Below are positions 42,396 through 51,525 of a stretch of DNA of 64,000 bases, one piece after another. The notes beneath the pieces are model-generated. The model worked only from the letters and a program-made list of their open reading frames with translations. It did no database searches and was not told where the DNA came from. Location of the stretch: assembly GCF_002836255.1 (NCBI RefSeq), contig NZ_PJAU01000056.1:1-64000 (forward strand), written 5' to 3'. Position 1 is the first letter of the stretch, and each line of letters begins with the position of its first letter. Source of the stretch: Colwellia sp. 75C3. Its GTDB lineage: Bacteria; Pseudomonadota; Gammaproteobacteria; Enterobacterales; Alteromonadaceae. Made by a program: the position numbers and the translations under genes.

Positions 42396-42465
42396 TTTTA
42401 TTGTATTAATCAAAATATCAGTTCTTACCTTATAAAACAGGGAAAAAACTGATATTTATATTCGC

Positions 42466-44937
42466 TTATAAATTATTTTCAAATAACTTGTAAATACGAC
42501 GGTATTCATCTAACCATGAACTAGGTTGTACAAAACCGTGCGGCTCTACTGGGTAAATTGCCGTTTCAAAATCTTGCTTTTCAAGCTCAATTAAACGTTG
42601 AACAAGTCGTACCGTATCTTCAAAAAACACATTATCATCAACCATAGGTGCATTGATTAATAATGGATTTTTAAGCCCTTGTGCAAAATAAATTGGTGAA
42701 CTGCGTTCGTACGCAATAGCATCATCTTCAGGAGTGTTTAAAATATTGGAAGTGTAACCATGATTATAATAAGCCCAGTCAGACACTAAACGTATTGCAG
42801 AGCCCGAAGCAAACAAATCAGGATCGGTGAACATTGACATTAATGTTAAGAAACCACCGTAAGAGCCACCATAAGTACCAACACGTTTCGCATCAACATT
42901 AGCGTTTTCAACTAACCATTCAACGCCATCACGCATATCTTCTACTTCAGGTTTACCCATGTGACGGTAAATAGCAGTACGCCAGTCACGTCCGTAGCCA
43001 GCCGATGCACGGTAGTCCATATCAATAACTACGTATCCTTGTTGAACTAACATAGAGTTGAACATAAATTCACGGAAATACCCTGACCAACCTAAATGAG
43101 AGTTTTGAAGATACCCTGCTCCATGAGTAAACATAACCGCACGATTTTTAGTTAATGTATTATCAAAGTTTTTAGGGAAATATACTTTTGAATAAATAGG
43201 CTCTTTTTGCTTGCTTGATGGAATAGCCACAACAGTAGGTGCAGTCCAAGGCATTGCTAGAAACTGATCTGATACAGTATGAGTAATTCTTTTCGCTGTA
43301 TCAGTGCCTGCTAAACTCTTTACATAAAGTTCAGGAGGCATAGTAACGGTGGAGTGCTGAATTAATAACTTTGATTCATCAGGGCTGATCGCGTAATCGT
43401 TTTTACCGCCTAAATCAGTCAGTGCAGTTAAGTTTTTAGCTAAATCAACTTGATAGATTTCATAAATACCCGGGTGCTTTTTATTAGCCTTAAAAATAAA
43501 GCGCTGGTTATCTTGCATTACGGTAACACTGCTTACTTCAAACTTACCAGACGTTAACTTAACAGCTTTGCTGTTTAAGTCTTTATGGTACAAATGAGAA
43601 TAACCTGACTCTTCAGATAAGTAATAAAGGCTTGCGTCCTTTCGAGTAGTACCATTAGCAGCTAACCAATCAAACTCATTAAAGCTCCAGTTAATCCATG
43701 CATCATCATGTAATTTATGTTGAGTAACAAGTTCATTGTTATCAAAATCAACCGTTGTTAACCAGCGAGTTTTGTTATCCCATGCTTCTAACATTAACGC
43801 TAGATGCTGACCATCGCTACTCCACTTAATAGGATTGTACATTTGCAGCACATGAATATTACGTGCCTTTTTCTCTGACTTATATGTTTTACCTTCACGA
43901 GCAAAGTTTTCAGCTTTAACGCTCGCTAAAACATCTTTATCAAAGCTTGGCAGACTGTCATAACTTAACGCTTGTTGTGTGCCTGTAGTTAAATCAAGTA
44001 AAAACAATTGCTCTTGATATTGTCTGTTGTTCGCAACACGAGCACGTACTTTCTCTGCAGCGATGATGCCATCTTTAGTAATGTAGTTAGGCATAATATC
44101 TGTTTTATCACGACTAGATTTTGCTGACGCTATGCTAACTAATAGTTTATCGCCCATTGGGGATAAGCTTGCGTGCGCTACGCGGTTGTCTTTGCCAAAG
44201 TAAAAATTTCTATCATTCACAAAAGTATTTTCTGCTGCAAGACGTTCTTTTTTCGTTTGTTTTAATTTAGTATTTCGCTGCTGTAAAGCAATATAGTCAA
44301 TTAACTTATGCTGCTCTTTTTCTAAGTAACTTTTAGGTGCAGTAACGCCTGCAGGTTTTGCTGACATTTGTAAACTTGCCAACTCTTTAATTTGACCTGT
44401 TTGTAAATTATGGGCATAAAAAACATTCGCTATTTGGTAAGCAATATCACCATTAGTCAGAAATAGCGCATTACGCTCGTTATTTGAGGTAAAGGTAAGC
44501 TGTTTTATGACATTACTGGCGAGTGTTTTTACAAATACATCACCATTGAAAGTATAAACTTTATGAGTTCTAGCTTGATTAAGTAGCCCGTTTTGATCCG
44601 CAACCTTATGCTTATTCGACAACGCAACCTGTGTGGTCTTATTGCTATTTGATAGGTCCAGGGAATACAAATCACGTAGTGGGTTACCTAATTGCTTTTG
44701 CTGATAATAGACAGTGTTACTGTCATCACCCCAATACCAAGACTCTGGCGAACGACCGAACCAATCTGGGTCTGCCATTATTTGCTCTAAAGTAATAATA
44801 TCGATTGATTGTGCATTAGTAGCAACAGCACCTTGAACTTTATCTGGCACACTAGTATTAAGTTTTTCATTAAGCTGAGTATTACTACAGGCAACTAATG
44901 ATAAACTGAGTGCAGCGGCAATGAGTTGTATTTTCAT
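42466..44937 (-). CDS. S9-family prolyl oligopeptidase-like lipoprotein
   Basis: 823 residues. A lipobox LVAC (cysteine at residue 17) suggests lipidation at the envelope. The N-terminal two thirds are beta-propeller-like repeats; the C-terminal alpha/beta hydrolase has the nucleophile GGSYGGFLTLMSMF, a catalytic aspartate in APMVDDNVFFEDT and histidine in EPHGFVQPSSW. It should cleave proline-containing or dipeptidyl peptides; substrate unknown. ATG at 44937. Confidence 0.94.
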   Translation of the reverse strand: MKIQLIAAALSLSLVACSNTQLNEKLNTSVPDKVQGAVATNAQSIDIITLEQIMADPDWFGRSPESWYWGDDSNTVYYQQKQLGNPLRDLYSLDLSNSNKTTQVALSNKHKVADQNGLLNQARTHKVYTFNGDVFVKTLASNVIKQLTFTSNNERNALFLTNGDIAYQIANVFYAHNLQTGQIKELASLQMSAKPAGVTAPKSYLEKEQHKLIDYIALQQRNTKLKQTKKERLAAENTFVNDRNFYFGKDNRVAHASLSPMGDKLLVSIASAKSSRDKTDIMPNYITKDGIIAAEKVRARVANNRQYQEQLFLLDLTTGTQQALSYDSLPSFDKDVLASVKAENFAREGKTYKSEKKARNIHVLQMYNPIKWSSDGQHLALMLEAWDNKTRWLTTVDFDNNELVTQHKLHDDAWINWSFNEFDWLAANGTTRKDASLYYLSEESGYSHLYHKDLNSKAVKLTSGKFEVSSVTVMQDNQRFIFKANKKHPGIYEIYQVDLAKNLTALTDLGGKNDYAISPDESKLLIQHSTVTMPPELYVKSLAGTDTAKRITHTVSDQFLAMPWTAPTVVAIPSSKQKEPIYSKVYFPKNFDNTLTKNRAVMFTHGAGYLQNSHLGWSGYFREFMFNSMLVQQGYVVIDMDYRASAGYGRDWRTAIYRHMGKPEVEDMRDGVEWLVENANVDAKRVGTYGGSYGGFLTLMSMFTDPDLFASGSAIRLVSDWAYYNHGYTSNILNTPEDDAIAYERSSPIYFAQGLKNPLLINAPMVDDNVFFEDTVRLVQRLIELEKQDFETAIYPVEPHGFVQPSSWLDEYRRIYKLFENNL

Positions 44938-45255
44938 AAAATAAATTCTTATGTTGAGTTCTTTTATTCTTTTACTCTTTTATTAAAGAAAAAAAGAATG
45001 AATGAGGAGTCGCCAAGCAATACCAATTAAATTGCTATTACTCACTAATACTAGCGGCTCTTGAGAATGTAATTAACCCGTTATCCTAATCGAATTGATA
45101 AATAATGTGTTAAAGAAAACGACCAATAGTGCTTTATCTGCGTTAAAAACACGGTAAAATAAAACGGTTTACACTTAATACCAATCGGGCTAACTTCTTG
45201 ATCAATTAGCGAGCATTAATCCGTCGGGTATAATATCATCATTGGACATATTATT

Positions 45256-45753
45256 ATGCTTTGCCCTTGCGGTTCTACCCTATTATTTAATACTTGCTGC
45301 CAACTTTTTATTACACAAAAACAATCACCCAGCACTCCTGAACAATTAATGCGATCGCGCTTTAGTGCCTATGCAACAAAAGCCGGGCAGTATATTTTTG
45401 ATACCTACGGTGCAATGCCTCAATTAGAGCAATCAGTTAATGACATTCAGACATGGGCTGATGAATGCCTGTGGTTAGCATTAGTTATACATAAATCGAC
45501 AGAAAGTACGGTTGAATTTTCAGCTTATTACATCGTTGACAATACTTTATACGAATTACGAGAGAAATCTAACTTCACCCTTGAAAAAGGCCAGTGGCGC
45601 TATATTGATGGCGATATTACTGCGCATAACGAACTCACGTTCAATAATGGTACTAGCACTATTAAACGCAATGATATTTGCCCATGTAACAAATTTCCAA
45701 CGGCGTGGTCGGCAAAGAAAGGTAAAAAATTCAAAAATTGCTGTGCTAGGTGA
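45256..45753 (+). CDS. YchJ-family protein (SEC-C zinc motifs at both ends)
   Basis: 165 residues. Two cysteine-rich ends: LCPCGSTLLFNTCCQ at the N terminus and ICPCNKFPTAWSAKKGKKFKNCCAR at the C terminus, both of SEC-C type, around a compact alpha/beta core with SRFSAYATKAGQYIFDTYG. This is the YchJ (UPF0225) architecture. The function is not well established. ATG at 45256. Confidence 0.93.
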   Translation: MLCPCGSTLLFNTCCQLFITQKQSPSTPEQLMRSRFSAYATKAGQYIFDTYGAMPQLEQSVNDIQTWADECLWLALVIHKSTESTVEFSAYYIVDNTLYELREKSNFTLEKGQWRYIDGDITAHNELTFNNGTSTIKRNDICPCNKFPTAWSAKKGKKFKNCCAR

Positions 45754-45773
45754 ACCGCTATCTGCGGCTAGAT

Positions 45774-46454
45774 TTAGTTAAGCAGTGGTGCTTTAACTAA
45801 AGATTGTTGGATACCATCTAACCAGGCATTGGCATTAAAGCTTAAAGGCTGGCTAAGTTGTTTATCCACAGTACTGGCTAGTTGCTTTTCTTGCGCTTGA
45901 TTTACTTGTAACTGATTGTTGTGTAGTTGGCTTACTTCTACCGCTTGTTTATGTTTGAGCTGAGTAAATAAGCTAGTATTGAGTAACACTTGGCTTTCGA
46001 TATATTTTTTGTCATCTCGAAATGCCAAAGGTTTAGGCATCATAGCGTTAGTAAGATGTATATTAGCGAGATCGTTATCAACAATAGATTGTACTTGGTT
46101 AAATTGGTTAACGTCATCGGAGCTGGTTAATGCTAATGCCGCTTTTTCTGGTAGGTTAAATTGTTTTCTCAACGCGATGTTTGTAACATCAGCAACTGTC
46201 GCCTCTTCATCTTGTGGCAATAGAAATTGGCTTTGTTCACGAACATCTTCCGTTAACATAGCCAGCATCAAGGAAAAATCCGCACGACGCGCTTGTATTA
46301 CACTTTCATTTAGCTGATCACCAAGCTGTAACTCATGAAGTAATACACTAGCGGATGAAAAGTCAGTGGCTAATTGTCCAGCACTGTCCTTTACCACGTC
46401 ATTACTTTGTGAGGTATTAGTTGTTGAAAACAGTTGTGAAAGCTCTACCGCCAA
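45774..46454 (-). CDS. VC2046/SO_2500-like conserved protein
   Basis: 226 residues without signal or membrane helix. The segment LQLGDQLNESVIQARRADFSLMLAMLTEDVREQSQF near residues 42-77 recalls a conserved family of Vibrio/Shewanella (VC2046/SO_2500). The C-terminal half is Q/N-rich and low complexity. The match is from memory and unverified. ATG at 46454. Confidence 0.6.
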   Translation of the reverse strand: MAVELSQLFSTTNTSQSNDVVKDSAGQLATDFSSASVLLHELQLGDQLNESVIQARRADFSLMLAMLTEDVREQSQFLLPQDEEATVADVTNIALRKQFNLPEKAALALTSSDDVNQFNQVQSIVDNDLANIHLTNAMMPKPLAFRDDKKYIESQVLLNTSLFTQLKHKQAVEVSQLHNNQLQVNQAQEKQLASTVDKQLSQPLSFNANAWLDGIQQSLVKAPLLN

Positions 46455-46492
46455 TGCCCTATCTCTTATTTATCTATGTCTTGATAAATAAG

Positions 46493-46527
46493 TTATCGGC
46501 TAAAAGTAAAAAACATTTAGCCGATAA
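46493..46527. repeat. Perfect 12 bp stem-loop
   Basis: TTATCGGCTAAA at 46493-46504 and TTTAGCCGATAA at 46516-46527 pair exactly with an 11-base loop. It lies in the 194 bp between the histidine kinase and the VC2046-like gene (both leftward). It lacks a clear T tract, so it may be an mRNA-end structure or a weak terminator. Confidence 0.6.
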
Positions 46528-46648
46528 GACAATAAATATAAAATAATTTTATAAAGTTACTGTCTTATCGACTGTTAACTTAAATAAATGAACTAAGTCA
46601 GCTTAGTGACTACCTGATTCAGTTACCCTACTAAATTAGCTTATGACA

Positions 46649-47941
46649 TTAACTCTCTAGTTTTACTGGCCAAGTCAGTGTGAAAGATGCACCACCCAAT
46701 TCACTATCTCCAATAGATGCCTGCCCTTGATGCCATTCCATTATACGAGCTACAATGGCTAAGCCGAGACCAAAACCACCTGTTTCACGGTTTCTCGATT
46801 GATCGCCACGTGAAAAAGCATCAAAGATAACTTGTTTAAATTCATCAGAGACACCGTCGCCATTATCTTCAACACAAATATTACATTGATCATCTACTAA
46901 CGAAAGTGTGACCCTAACTTTATCGTTACCATATTTAATGGCATTACTAATAAAGTTATTAACAGCACGGTCCATAAAGTGACTGTCGCAACAAACATAA
47001 TCGTCAGGCAACTTATTAACAAACTCTACCGAACTAACAAATTGATCATGACTGGCTATTTGTAAGGTGACTAAATTACTCAAATTAGTGCGGGTAAAAT
47101 TAAGTTCCGGTTTATCACTATCAAAAGCGGCATAAATTAGCATTTCATTGATCAGTTCTTCTAATTCACACACATCATTTTTTATTTGGAGCTCATATTT
47201 CGCTCTTTTCTCATCATCTTTGATGGAACCAAGCATCTGTAAGGCAAACTTTGTTCGTGCTAGTGGCGTCCTCAGCTCATGTGAAACCGCATTGGTTAAT
47301 TCTTTATGGGCTTCAATTAGCCGCCTTATTCTGGCTGCCATCATATTAAATGAGGCAATCATCGGCGCTATCATGGTTGATTTAGCCGCAGGAGCCTTAC
47401 TATCGAACTGTCCTTGACCAAAGGCACGTGTCGCCTTTTTAAGCTGCTCTAAGTCTCGTGACATTGGCCACAACCAAATAAAGATAACCAGACCAAAAGT
47501 AGCAAGTATCAAAACACGGTAAGTTGATTTCACTCTGGGCCTGGTTGGCATTTTCACAGGACCTAAGGTAATAACTGATTCCGAATCTTCAAGTAAATAA
47601 TGAATAACTACTTGATCATCGAAATGATAAATATGGGCATTGGAGTGTGATAGAACATGATGTTCGCTGTGATCAATAGCTTCAACTTCAGCTAAAGAGA
47701 CTAAATTTAACTGTAATCCCCAGCGCTTGCCCGCGCTCGCGATTATCTTTTCCCAGTCTTCTTCCGGGTGTTTTTGAACATAATCTCCGGTAGCCATCAT
47801 TAACGTTTTATAACCGGTATAGGATTCAATATCTTGCTCGAGATACGAAGTCCACACTTCATCAAGAGCCCAAGAAAAAATGATGAATGTGGAAATAATA
47901 AAGAAATAAAGATTAAAAAACGAACGGCCTAATTTCATCAA
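46649..47941 (-). CDS. rstB: RstB-like sensor histidine kinase
   Basis: 430 residues. N-terminal helix (SFFNLYFFIISTFIIFSWAL), a periplasmic sensor region of about 105 residues, a second helix (YRVLILATFGLVIFIWLWPM), HAMP-like region, then the phosphoacceptor histidine in NAVSHELRTPLARTKFAL and the ATPase N box (FISNAIKYGND) and G boxes (DNGDGVSDEFK, GFGLGLAI). ATG at 47941. The response regulator is upstream, separated by 127 bp including a terminator-like hairpin. The RstAB name is by resemblance. Confidence 0.9.
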   Translation of the reverse strand: MMKLGRSFFNLYFFIISTFIIFSWALDEVWTSYLEQDIESYTGYKTLMMATGDYVQKHPEEDWEKIIASAGKRWGLQLNLVSLAEVEAIDHSEHHVLSHSNAHIYHFDDQVVIHYLLEDSESVITLGPVKMPTRPRVKSTYRVLILATFGLVIFIWLWPMSRDLEQLKKATRAFGQGQFDSKAPAAKSTMIAPMIASFNMMAARIRRLIEAHKELTNAVSHELRTPLARTKFALQMLGSIKDDEKRAKYELQIKNDVCELEELINEMLIYAAFDSDKPELNFTRTNLSNLVTLQIASHDQFVSSVEFVNKLPDDYVCCDSHFMDRAVNNFISNAIKYGNDKVRVTLSLVDDQCNICVEDNGDGVSDEFKQVIFDAFSRGDQSRNRETGGFGLGLAIVARIMEWHQGQASIGDSELGGASFTLTWPVKLES

Positions 47942-47973
47942 GGTACCTTATTGGCAATGTAAAATGAACTTAA

Positions 47974-48012
47974 TAAAAAGGCTTTGTAACTGCGAAAAGT
48001 AAACAAAGCCTT
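47974..48012 (-). terminator. Terminator-like hairpin between the regulator and kinase genes
   Basis: On the minus strand AAGGCTTTGT and ACAAAGCCTT form a 10 bp stem (plus-strand arms near 47979-47988 and 48003-48012) followed by TTTTTATT. It may reduce expression of the kinase relative to the regulator. Confidence 0.72.
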
Positions 48013-48068
48013 GGTATATTTAGTACTGTAAAATCAAAGTAGCGTTACAGCGCTATAACTGAATGAGC

Positions 48069-48791
48069 CTAGCTCCATGCATCTGGAACGAACAAGTAAC
48101 CTTGGCCCCAAATAGTTTTGATTCTAAAAGGTGTATCAGTGCTATCGTGCAATTTTTTACGTAAGCGAGATATACGAACATCAACACTTCTGTCTAAACC
48201 ATCATATTCGCGACCAATTACCGCTTTATAAATATAATCACGGTTTTGTACTTCACCAGACTTACTAGCAAGTAACCATAACAAATCAAATTCTTGACTG
48301 GTTAAGTCAATATTTTCTTCTTGTAAAGTCACTTTACGTGAAGCTTTATTAATAAATAAGCCACCGCAAGTAATTTCACCTTTTTCTTCACTTTGATTAG
48401 GTAAATCACCGCGACGTAATAAAGCGTTTACGCGTGCTAGTAATACGCGAGGCTCAACTGGCTTGATTACATAATCATCAGCACCAATTTCTAAACCAAG
48501 CACCTGATCAAAGTCAGTACTTTTTGCTGTAAGCATTAATACTGGACCATTAAATTCTGGACGCAAATCACGACAAACACCGAAACCATCTTTACCAGGT
48601 AACATGACATCTAAAATAATAAGGTCTGGAGAGAAAAGCTTTACACGTTTCGCTACAGTGTCACCACGAAACTCTTGTTTCACATGGAAACCTTCACTCG
48701 TTAAGAAGTCGGTAACTAAATCTGACAATTGGCGGTCATCTTCAACCAATAATATTTTTTTTACGTTTGCATTACTATCTGGCATGTTCAT
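48069..48791 (-). CDS. rstA: RstA-like OmpR-family response regulator
   Basis: 240 residues. Receiver domain: VKKILLVEDDRQLSDLV at the N terminus, phosphoacceptor aspartate in LIILDVMLPGKDGF (about residue 59), and the switch lysine in DDYVIKPVEPRVLLARV. The C-terminal winged helix DNA-binding domain has LTSQEFDLLWLLASKSGEV and the RSVDVRISRLRKKLHD recognition helix. ATG at 48791 (M1 or M3). Partner of the kinase downstream. Confidence 0.93.
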   Translation of the reverse strand: MNMPDSNANVKKILLVEDDRQLSDLVTDFLTSEGFHVKQEFRGDTVAKRVKLFSPDLIILDVMLPGKDGFGVCRDLRPEFNGPVLMLTAKSTDFDQVLGLEIGADDYVIKPVEPRVLLARVNALLRRGDLPNQSEEKGEITCGGLFINKASRKVTLQEENIDLTSQEFDLLWLLASKSGEVQNRDYIYKAVIGREYDGLDRSVDVRISRLRKKLHDSTDTPFRIKTIWGQGYLFVPDAWS

Positions 48792-48918
48792 TTCCTTATT
48801 TATTACACGGTACTAATATTGTAATGATAGATGACTGCAGTAACAGTTTTCTATATTGTATTGCTCATTTAGGGTTAGCTTAAACAAGTTATTACGGTTA
48901 AACAATAGGTTCTACTAG

Positions 48919-48946
48919 TTGTTACGATTAAATTACACTTTATAAC
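48919..48946 (+). promoter_or_regulatory. Candidate sigma-70 promoter for xthA
   Basis: TTGTTA at 48919-48924 and TATAAC at 48941-48946, spaced 16 bp, upstream of xthA. Confidence 0.4.
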
Positions 48947-49056
48947 AGGATGTGAGAAATAAAACTTGCGAGACGATAGATAAACACGCAAGATCATTGC
49001 CTTTATTTACCACGCAATACATGACGATATTGTTGCTAAAAATCTTTAGGAATTCT

Positions 49057-49863
49057 ATGAAAATTATCTCTTTTAATATTAACGGCCTTCGTGCTCGTCT
49101 TCACCAATTACAAGCGATTATCGACAAGCATCAGCCCGATATTATTGGCTTACAAGAAATTAAAGTTCATGATGAAGTTTTTCCATTAGAAGCAGTTGAA
49201 GCAATGGGTTACCACGTATATTTTCATGGTCAAAAAGCTCATTATGGCGTAGCCATGTTATGTAAGAAAGAAGCTGATGTGGTACAAAAAGGTTTCCCTA
49301 GTGACGATGATGAAGCGCAAAAACGCATGATTATGGTAACTACTACCAATGAGAAAGGCGAAAAAGTGACTGTCTTAAATGGCTATTTCCCACAAGGGGA
49401 AAACATCAGTCACGAAACTAAATATCCTTATAAACGTCAGTTTTATAAAGATTTGATGACTTACCTTAACGATAACCACACAAATGATGAAAATGTCGTT
49501 GTAATGGGCGATATTAATATTTCTCCACAAGACTTAGATATTGGTATTGGTGACGTAAACAGCAAGCGCTGGTTGAAAAGCGGAAAATGTTCTTTCCAAC
49601 CGGAAGAAAGAGAATGGTTAACAAGGTTAATGGATTGGGGATTTGTAGATACCTTCCGTATGCTGCACCCTGAAACGACTGAGCGTTACTCGTGGTTTGA
49701 TTATCGCTCACGTGGTTTTGATGATAACCGTGGTCTTCGTATTGATGTTGTACTAGCGACAAAAGAGATGGCCGCACAATGTATTGAAGCCGATATTGAT
49801 TATGAATTACGCGGTATTGAAAAGCCTTCAGATCATGCACCTATTTGGTCAACATTTTCATAA
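49057..49863 (+). CDS. xthA: Exodeoxyribonuclease III
   Basis: 268 residues, the same length as E. coli ExoIII. DNA repair AP endonuclease/3'-5' exonuclease. Conserved: [46 protein letters not shown] and the final PSDHAPIW with the catalytic histidine. ATG 49057 after TTTAGGAATTC; the upstream in-frame codons lack a binding site and do not look conserved. Confidence 0.96.
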   Translation: MKIISFNINGLRARLHQLQAIIDKHQPDIIGLQEIKVHDEVFPLEAVEAMGYHVYFHGQKAHYGVAMLCKKEADVVQKGFPSDDDEAQKRMIMVTTTNEKGEKVTVLNGYFPQGENISHETKYPYKRQFYKDLMTYLNDNHTNDENVVVMGDINISPQDLDIGIGDVNSKRWLKSGKCSFQPEEREWLTRLMDWGFVDTFRMLHPETTERYSWFDYRSRGFDDNRGLRIDVVLATKEMAAQCIEADIDYELRGIEKPSDHAPIWSTFS

Positions 49864-49875
49864 GGTTTATTGTTA

Positions 49876-50718
49876 ATGCATACTGACATGTCTAATAACG
49901 TCGCGAGTAAAAAATTAGCCCAATACCGTTGCCCTCTTTGTCAGCAAGCTTTATTACTTGTTGAAAAGAGTTACCGTTGTGAAAATAACCATAGCTTTGA
50001 TCAAGCAAAACAAGGTTATGTTAATTTATTACCCGTCCAGTTTAAACACTCAAAGGAACCAGGCGATAATAAAGCAATGGTACAAGCTAGGCGCGCTTTT
50101 TTAGATAAAGGCTATTACCAGCCTTTACTTGACAGTATGTTGGCGTTATATCAAAAGTATGGTGATAAAAACCTAGCTGTTTTTGATGCTGGCTGTGGTG
50201 AAGGTTTTTATACACATCAACATAAAACTGACAACAACAGTGTCTACGGTGTTGATATTGCTAAAGAGACCATAAAGATTGCGGCAAAACGTTATCAAGA
50301 TTGCTTTTTTAGCGTAGCAACGCTTTCTGACTTGCCTTTTGCTAATAAACATTTTGGTTGGCTTTATAGTGTTTATGCACCCATCTTAGAAAATGAGTTT
50401 ACCCGCATCTTACAAGATAAAGGCTATTTATTGACGGTTACCCCCGCCGATAATCATTTGTTTGAGCTTAAATCACTGATATATCGACAAGCAAATAAAC
50501 ATGATACGGCTAAGCAAGTAATTGAAGAGTTAACCTTGGTTGAAGAACAACGCTTGAACTATCCAATGAACTTTTCTGATAGTGACGATGTACTGAACTT
50601 ATTGGCAATGACGCCTTTTGCCTTTAAAGCCAGTGAAACGTTAATTAGCGAGTTAAAGCAACAAAAAGAATTTAGTTGCCAAGCTGATTTTGTATTACGT
50701 TTGTATCAGAAGACATAA
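49876..50718 (+). CDS. rlmA: 23S rRNA (guanine-745-N1)-methyltransferase RlmA
   Basis: About 280 residues. The N-terminal zinc-binding motif YRCPLCQQALLLVEKSYRCENNHSFDQAKQGYVNLL is diagnostic, followed by the SAM-binding VFDAGCGEGFYTHQ and the later YSVYAPILENEFTRIL. ATG 49876, with AAGG at 49863 nine bases ahead. It starts 12 bp after the xthA stop, so the two may be cotranscribed. Confidence 0.95.
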   Translation: MHTDMSNNVASKKLAQYRCPLCQQALLLVEKSYRCENNHSFDQAKQGYVNLLPVQFKHSKEPGDNKAMVQARRAFLDKGYYQPLLDSMLALYQKYGDKNLAVFDAGCGEGFYTHQHKTDNNSVYGVDIAKETIKIAAKRYQDCFFSVATLSDLPFANKHFGWLYSVYAPILENEFTRILQDKGYLLTVTPADNHLFELKSLIYRQANKHDTAKQVIEELTLVEEQRLNYPMNFSDSDDVLNLLAMTPFAFKASETLISELKQQKEFSCQADFVLRLYQKT

Positions 50719-50751
50719 TGCTCTAAAGACAGAGTAACCAAATAACGCGCG

Positions 50752-51252
50752 TTACTCTGTTCTTGCATAAGTTAATTGTAAAAGTTGCGCCAGATCGATA
50801 TAGCGGGGTTTATACGTTGTTAGCTTAGCGATAGCATTATCATTTCTGTGACCATTGCTATGCTTCCCTTGTTCGATAAATTGTTGTTTTACCTTTTCTA
50901 CACCACTGTGATACCAAGAAGCCAGCGAAGGTGGTAATAACTTATCTGCTTTAACACCTGAAAAAACTAATGCTTGTACCGGCAGGCTTAATAAAAACAA
51001 ACCATAAACAAGTGCTTGAGGTAGTGCATTGATTGCATTACTTATAGAGCCTTGACCTAGAGGATAACCTGAGGCGACATAAAGCTGCATAACGACAGTA
51101 AACATGGCTAACGCAGGAAAATATCGACAAACAAAGCGCGCGCTTTGCACACCTCGATAATCTTCGAAATAGTGAGTTAACTCTGGCTTATCGGGCCAAA
51201 GAGATAAGTATTTTTTACCCAAATAAATGAGTTGTACAACGGAGATATTCAT
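50752..51252 (-). CDS. yfbV: UPF0208 membrane protein YfbV
   Basis: 166 residues from ATG 51252 (MNISVVQL); the longer frame adds 13 residues without a ribosome binding site. Two membrane helices (FPALAMFTVVMQLYVASGYPLG near 58-79 and LVYGLFLLSLPVQALVFSG near 90-108) and the YLGKKYLSLWPDKPELTHYFEDYRGVQSARFVCRYFPALAMFT opening are typical. Function unknown. It sits divergently next to ackA as in E. coli. Confidence 0.92.
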   Translation of the reverse strand: MNISVVQLIYLGKKYLSLWPDKPELTHYFEDYRGVQSARFVCRYFPALAMFTVVMQLYVASGYPLGQGSISNAINALPQALVYGLFLLSLPVQALVFSGVKADKLLPPSLASWYHSGVEKVKQQFIEQGKHSNGHRNDNAIAKLTTYKPRYIDLAQLLQLTYARTE

Positions 51253-51291
51253 ACTTCTACTATAGCAGCTAGTCCCTATACTCGCTAGCAA

Positions 51292-51525
51292 TCAAACTGC
51301 TCTATAAGTCATGTGTTTTAATGTTCGCAAGTATATAACAACAATCGAATACACTTCCCTATTACGAATAGAAATCATTAAAAACACAATTAAACACGAT
51401 TTTATTGTATTGCATCAATATATATTCGCCAGTCAAGCGCTATAATAGTTGCAACGTTATTTTGCATCTAATTATTTTTGCAACTAATTATTCGATATAT
51501 TTCACTTTTTTAAAAGACAACAGAC
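51292..51525. promoter_or_regulatory. Intergenic region between yfbV and ackA
   Basis: 234 bp of AT-rich sequence between divergent genes. TATAAT at 51441-51446 is a candidate -10 for ackA-pta; no -35 with ideal spacing is evident. No strong operator seen. Confidence 0.4.

Noticed and set aside
45020-45232. ATACCAAT-like motifs near 45020 and 45178 and GGGTATA at 45226
   Set aside because: They resemble ends of MITE-like family A, but the core is absent and the ends do not match well; possibly decayed fragments.
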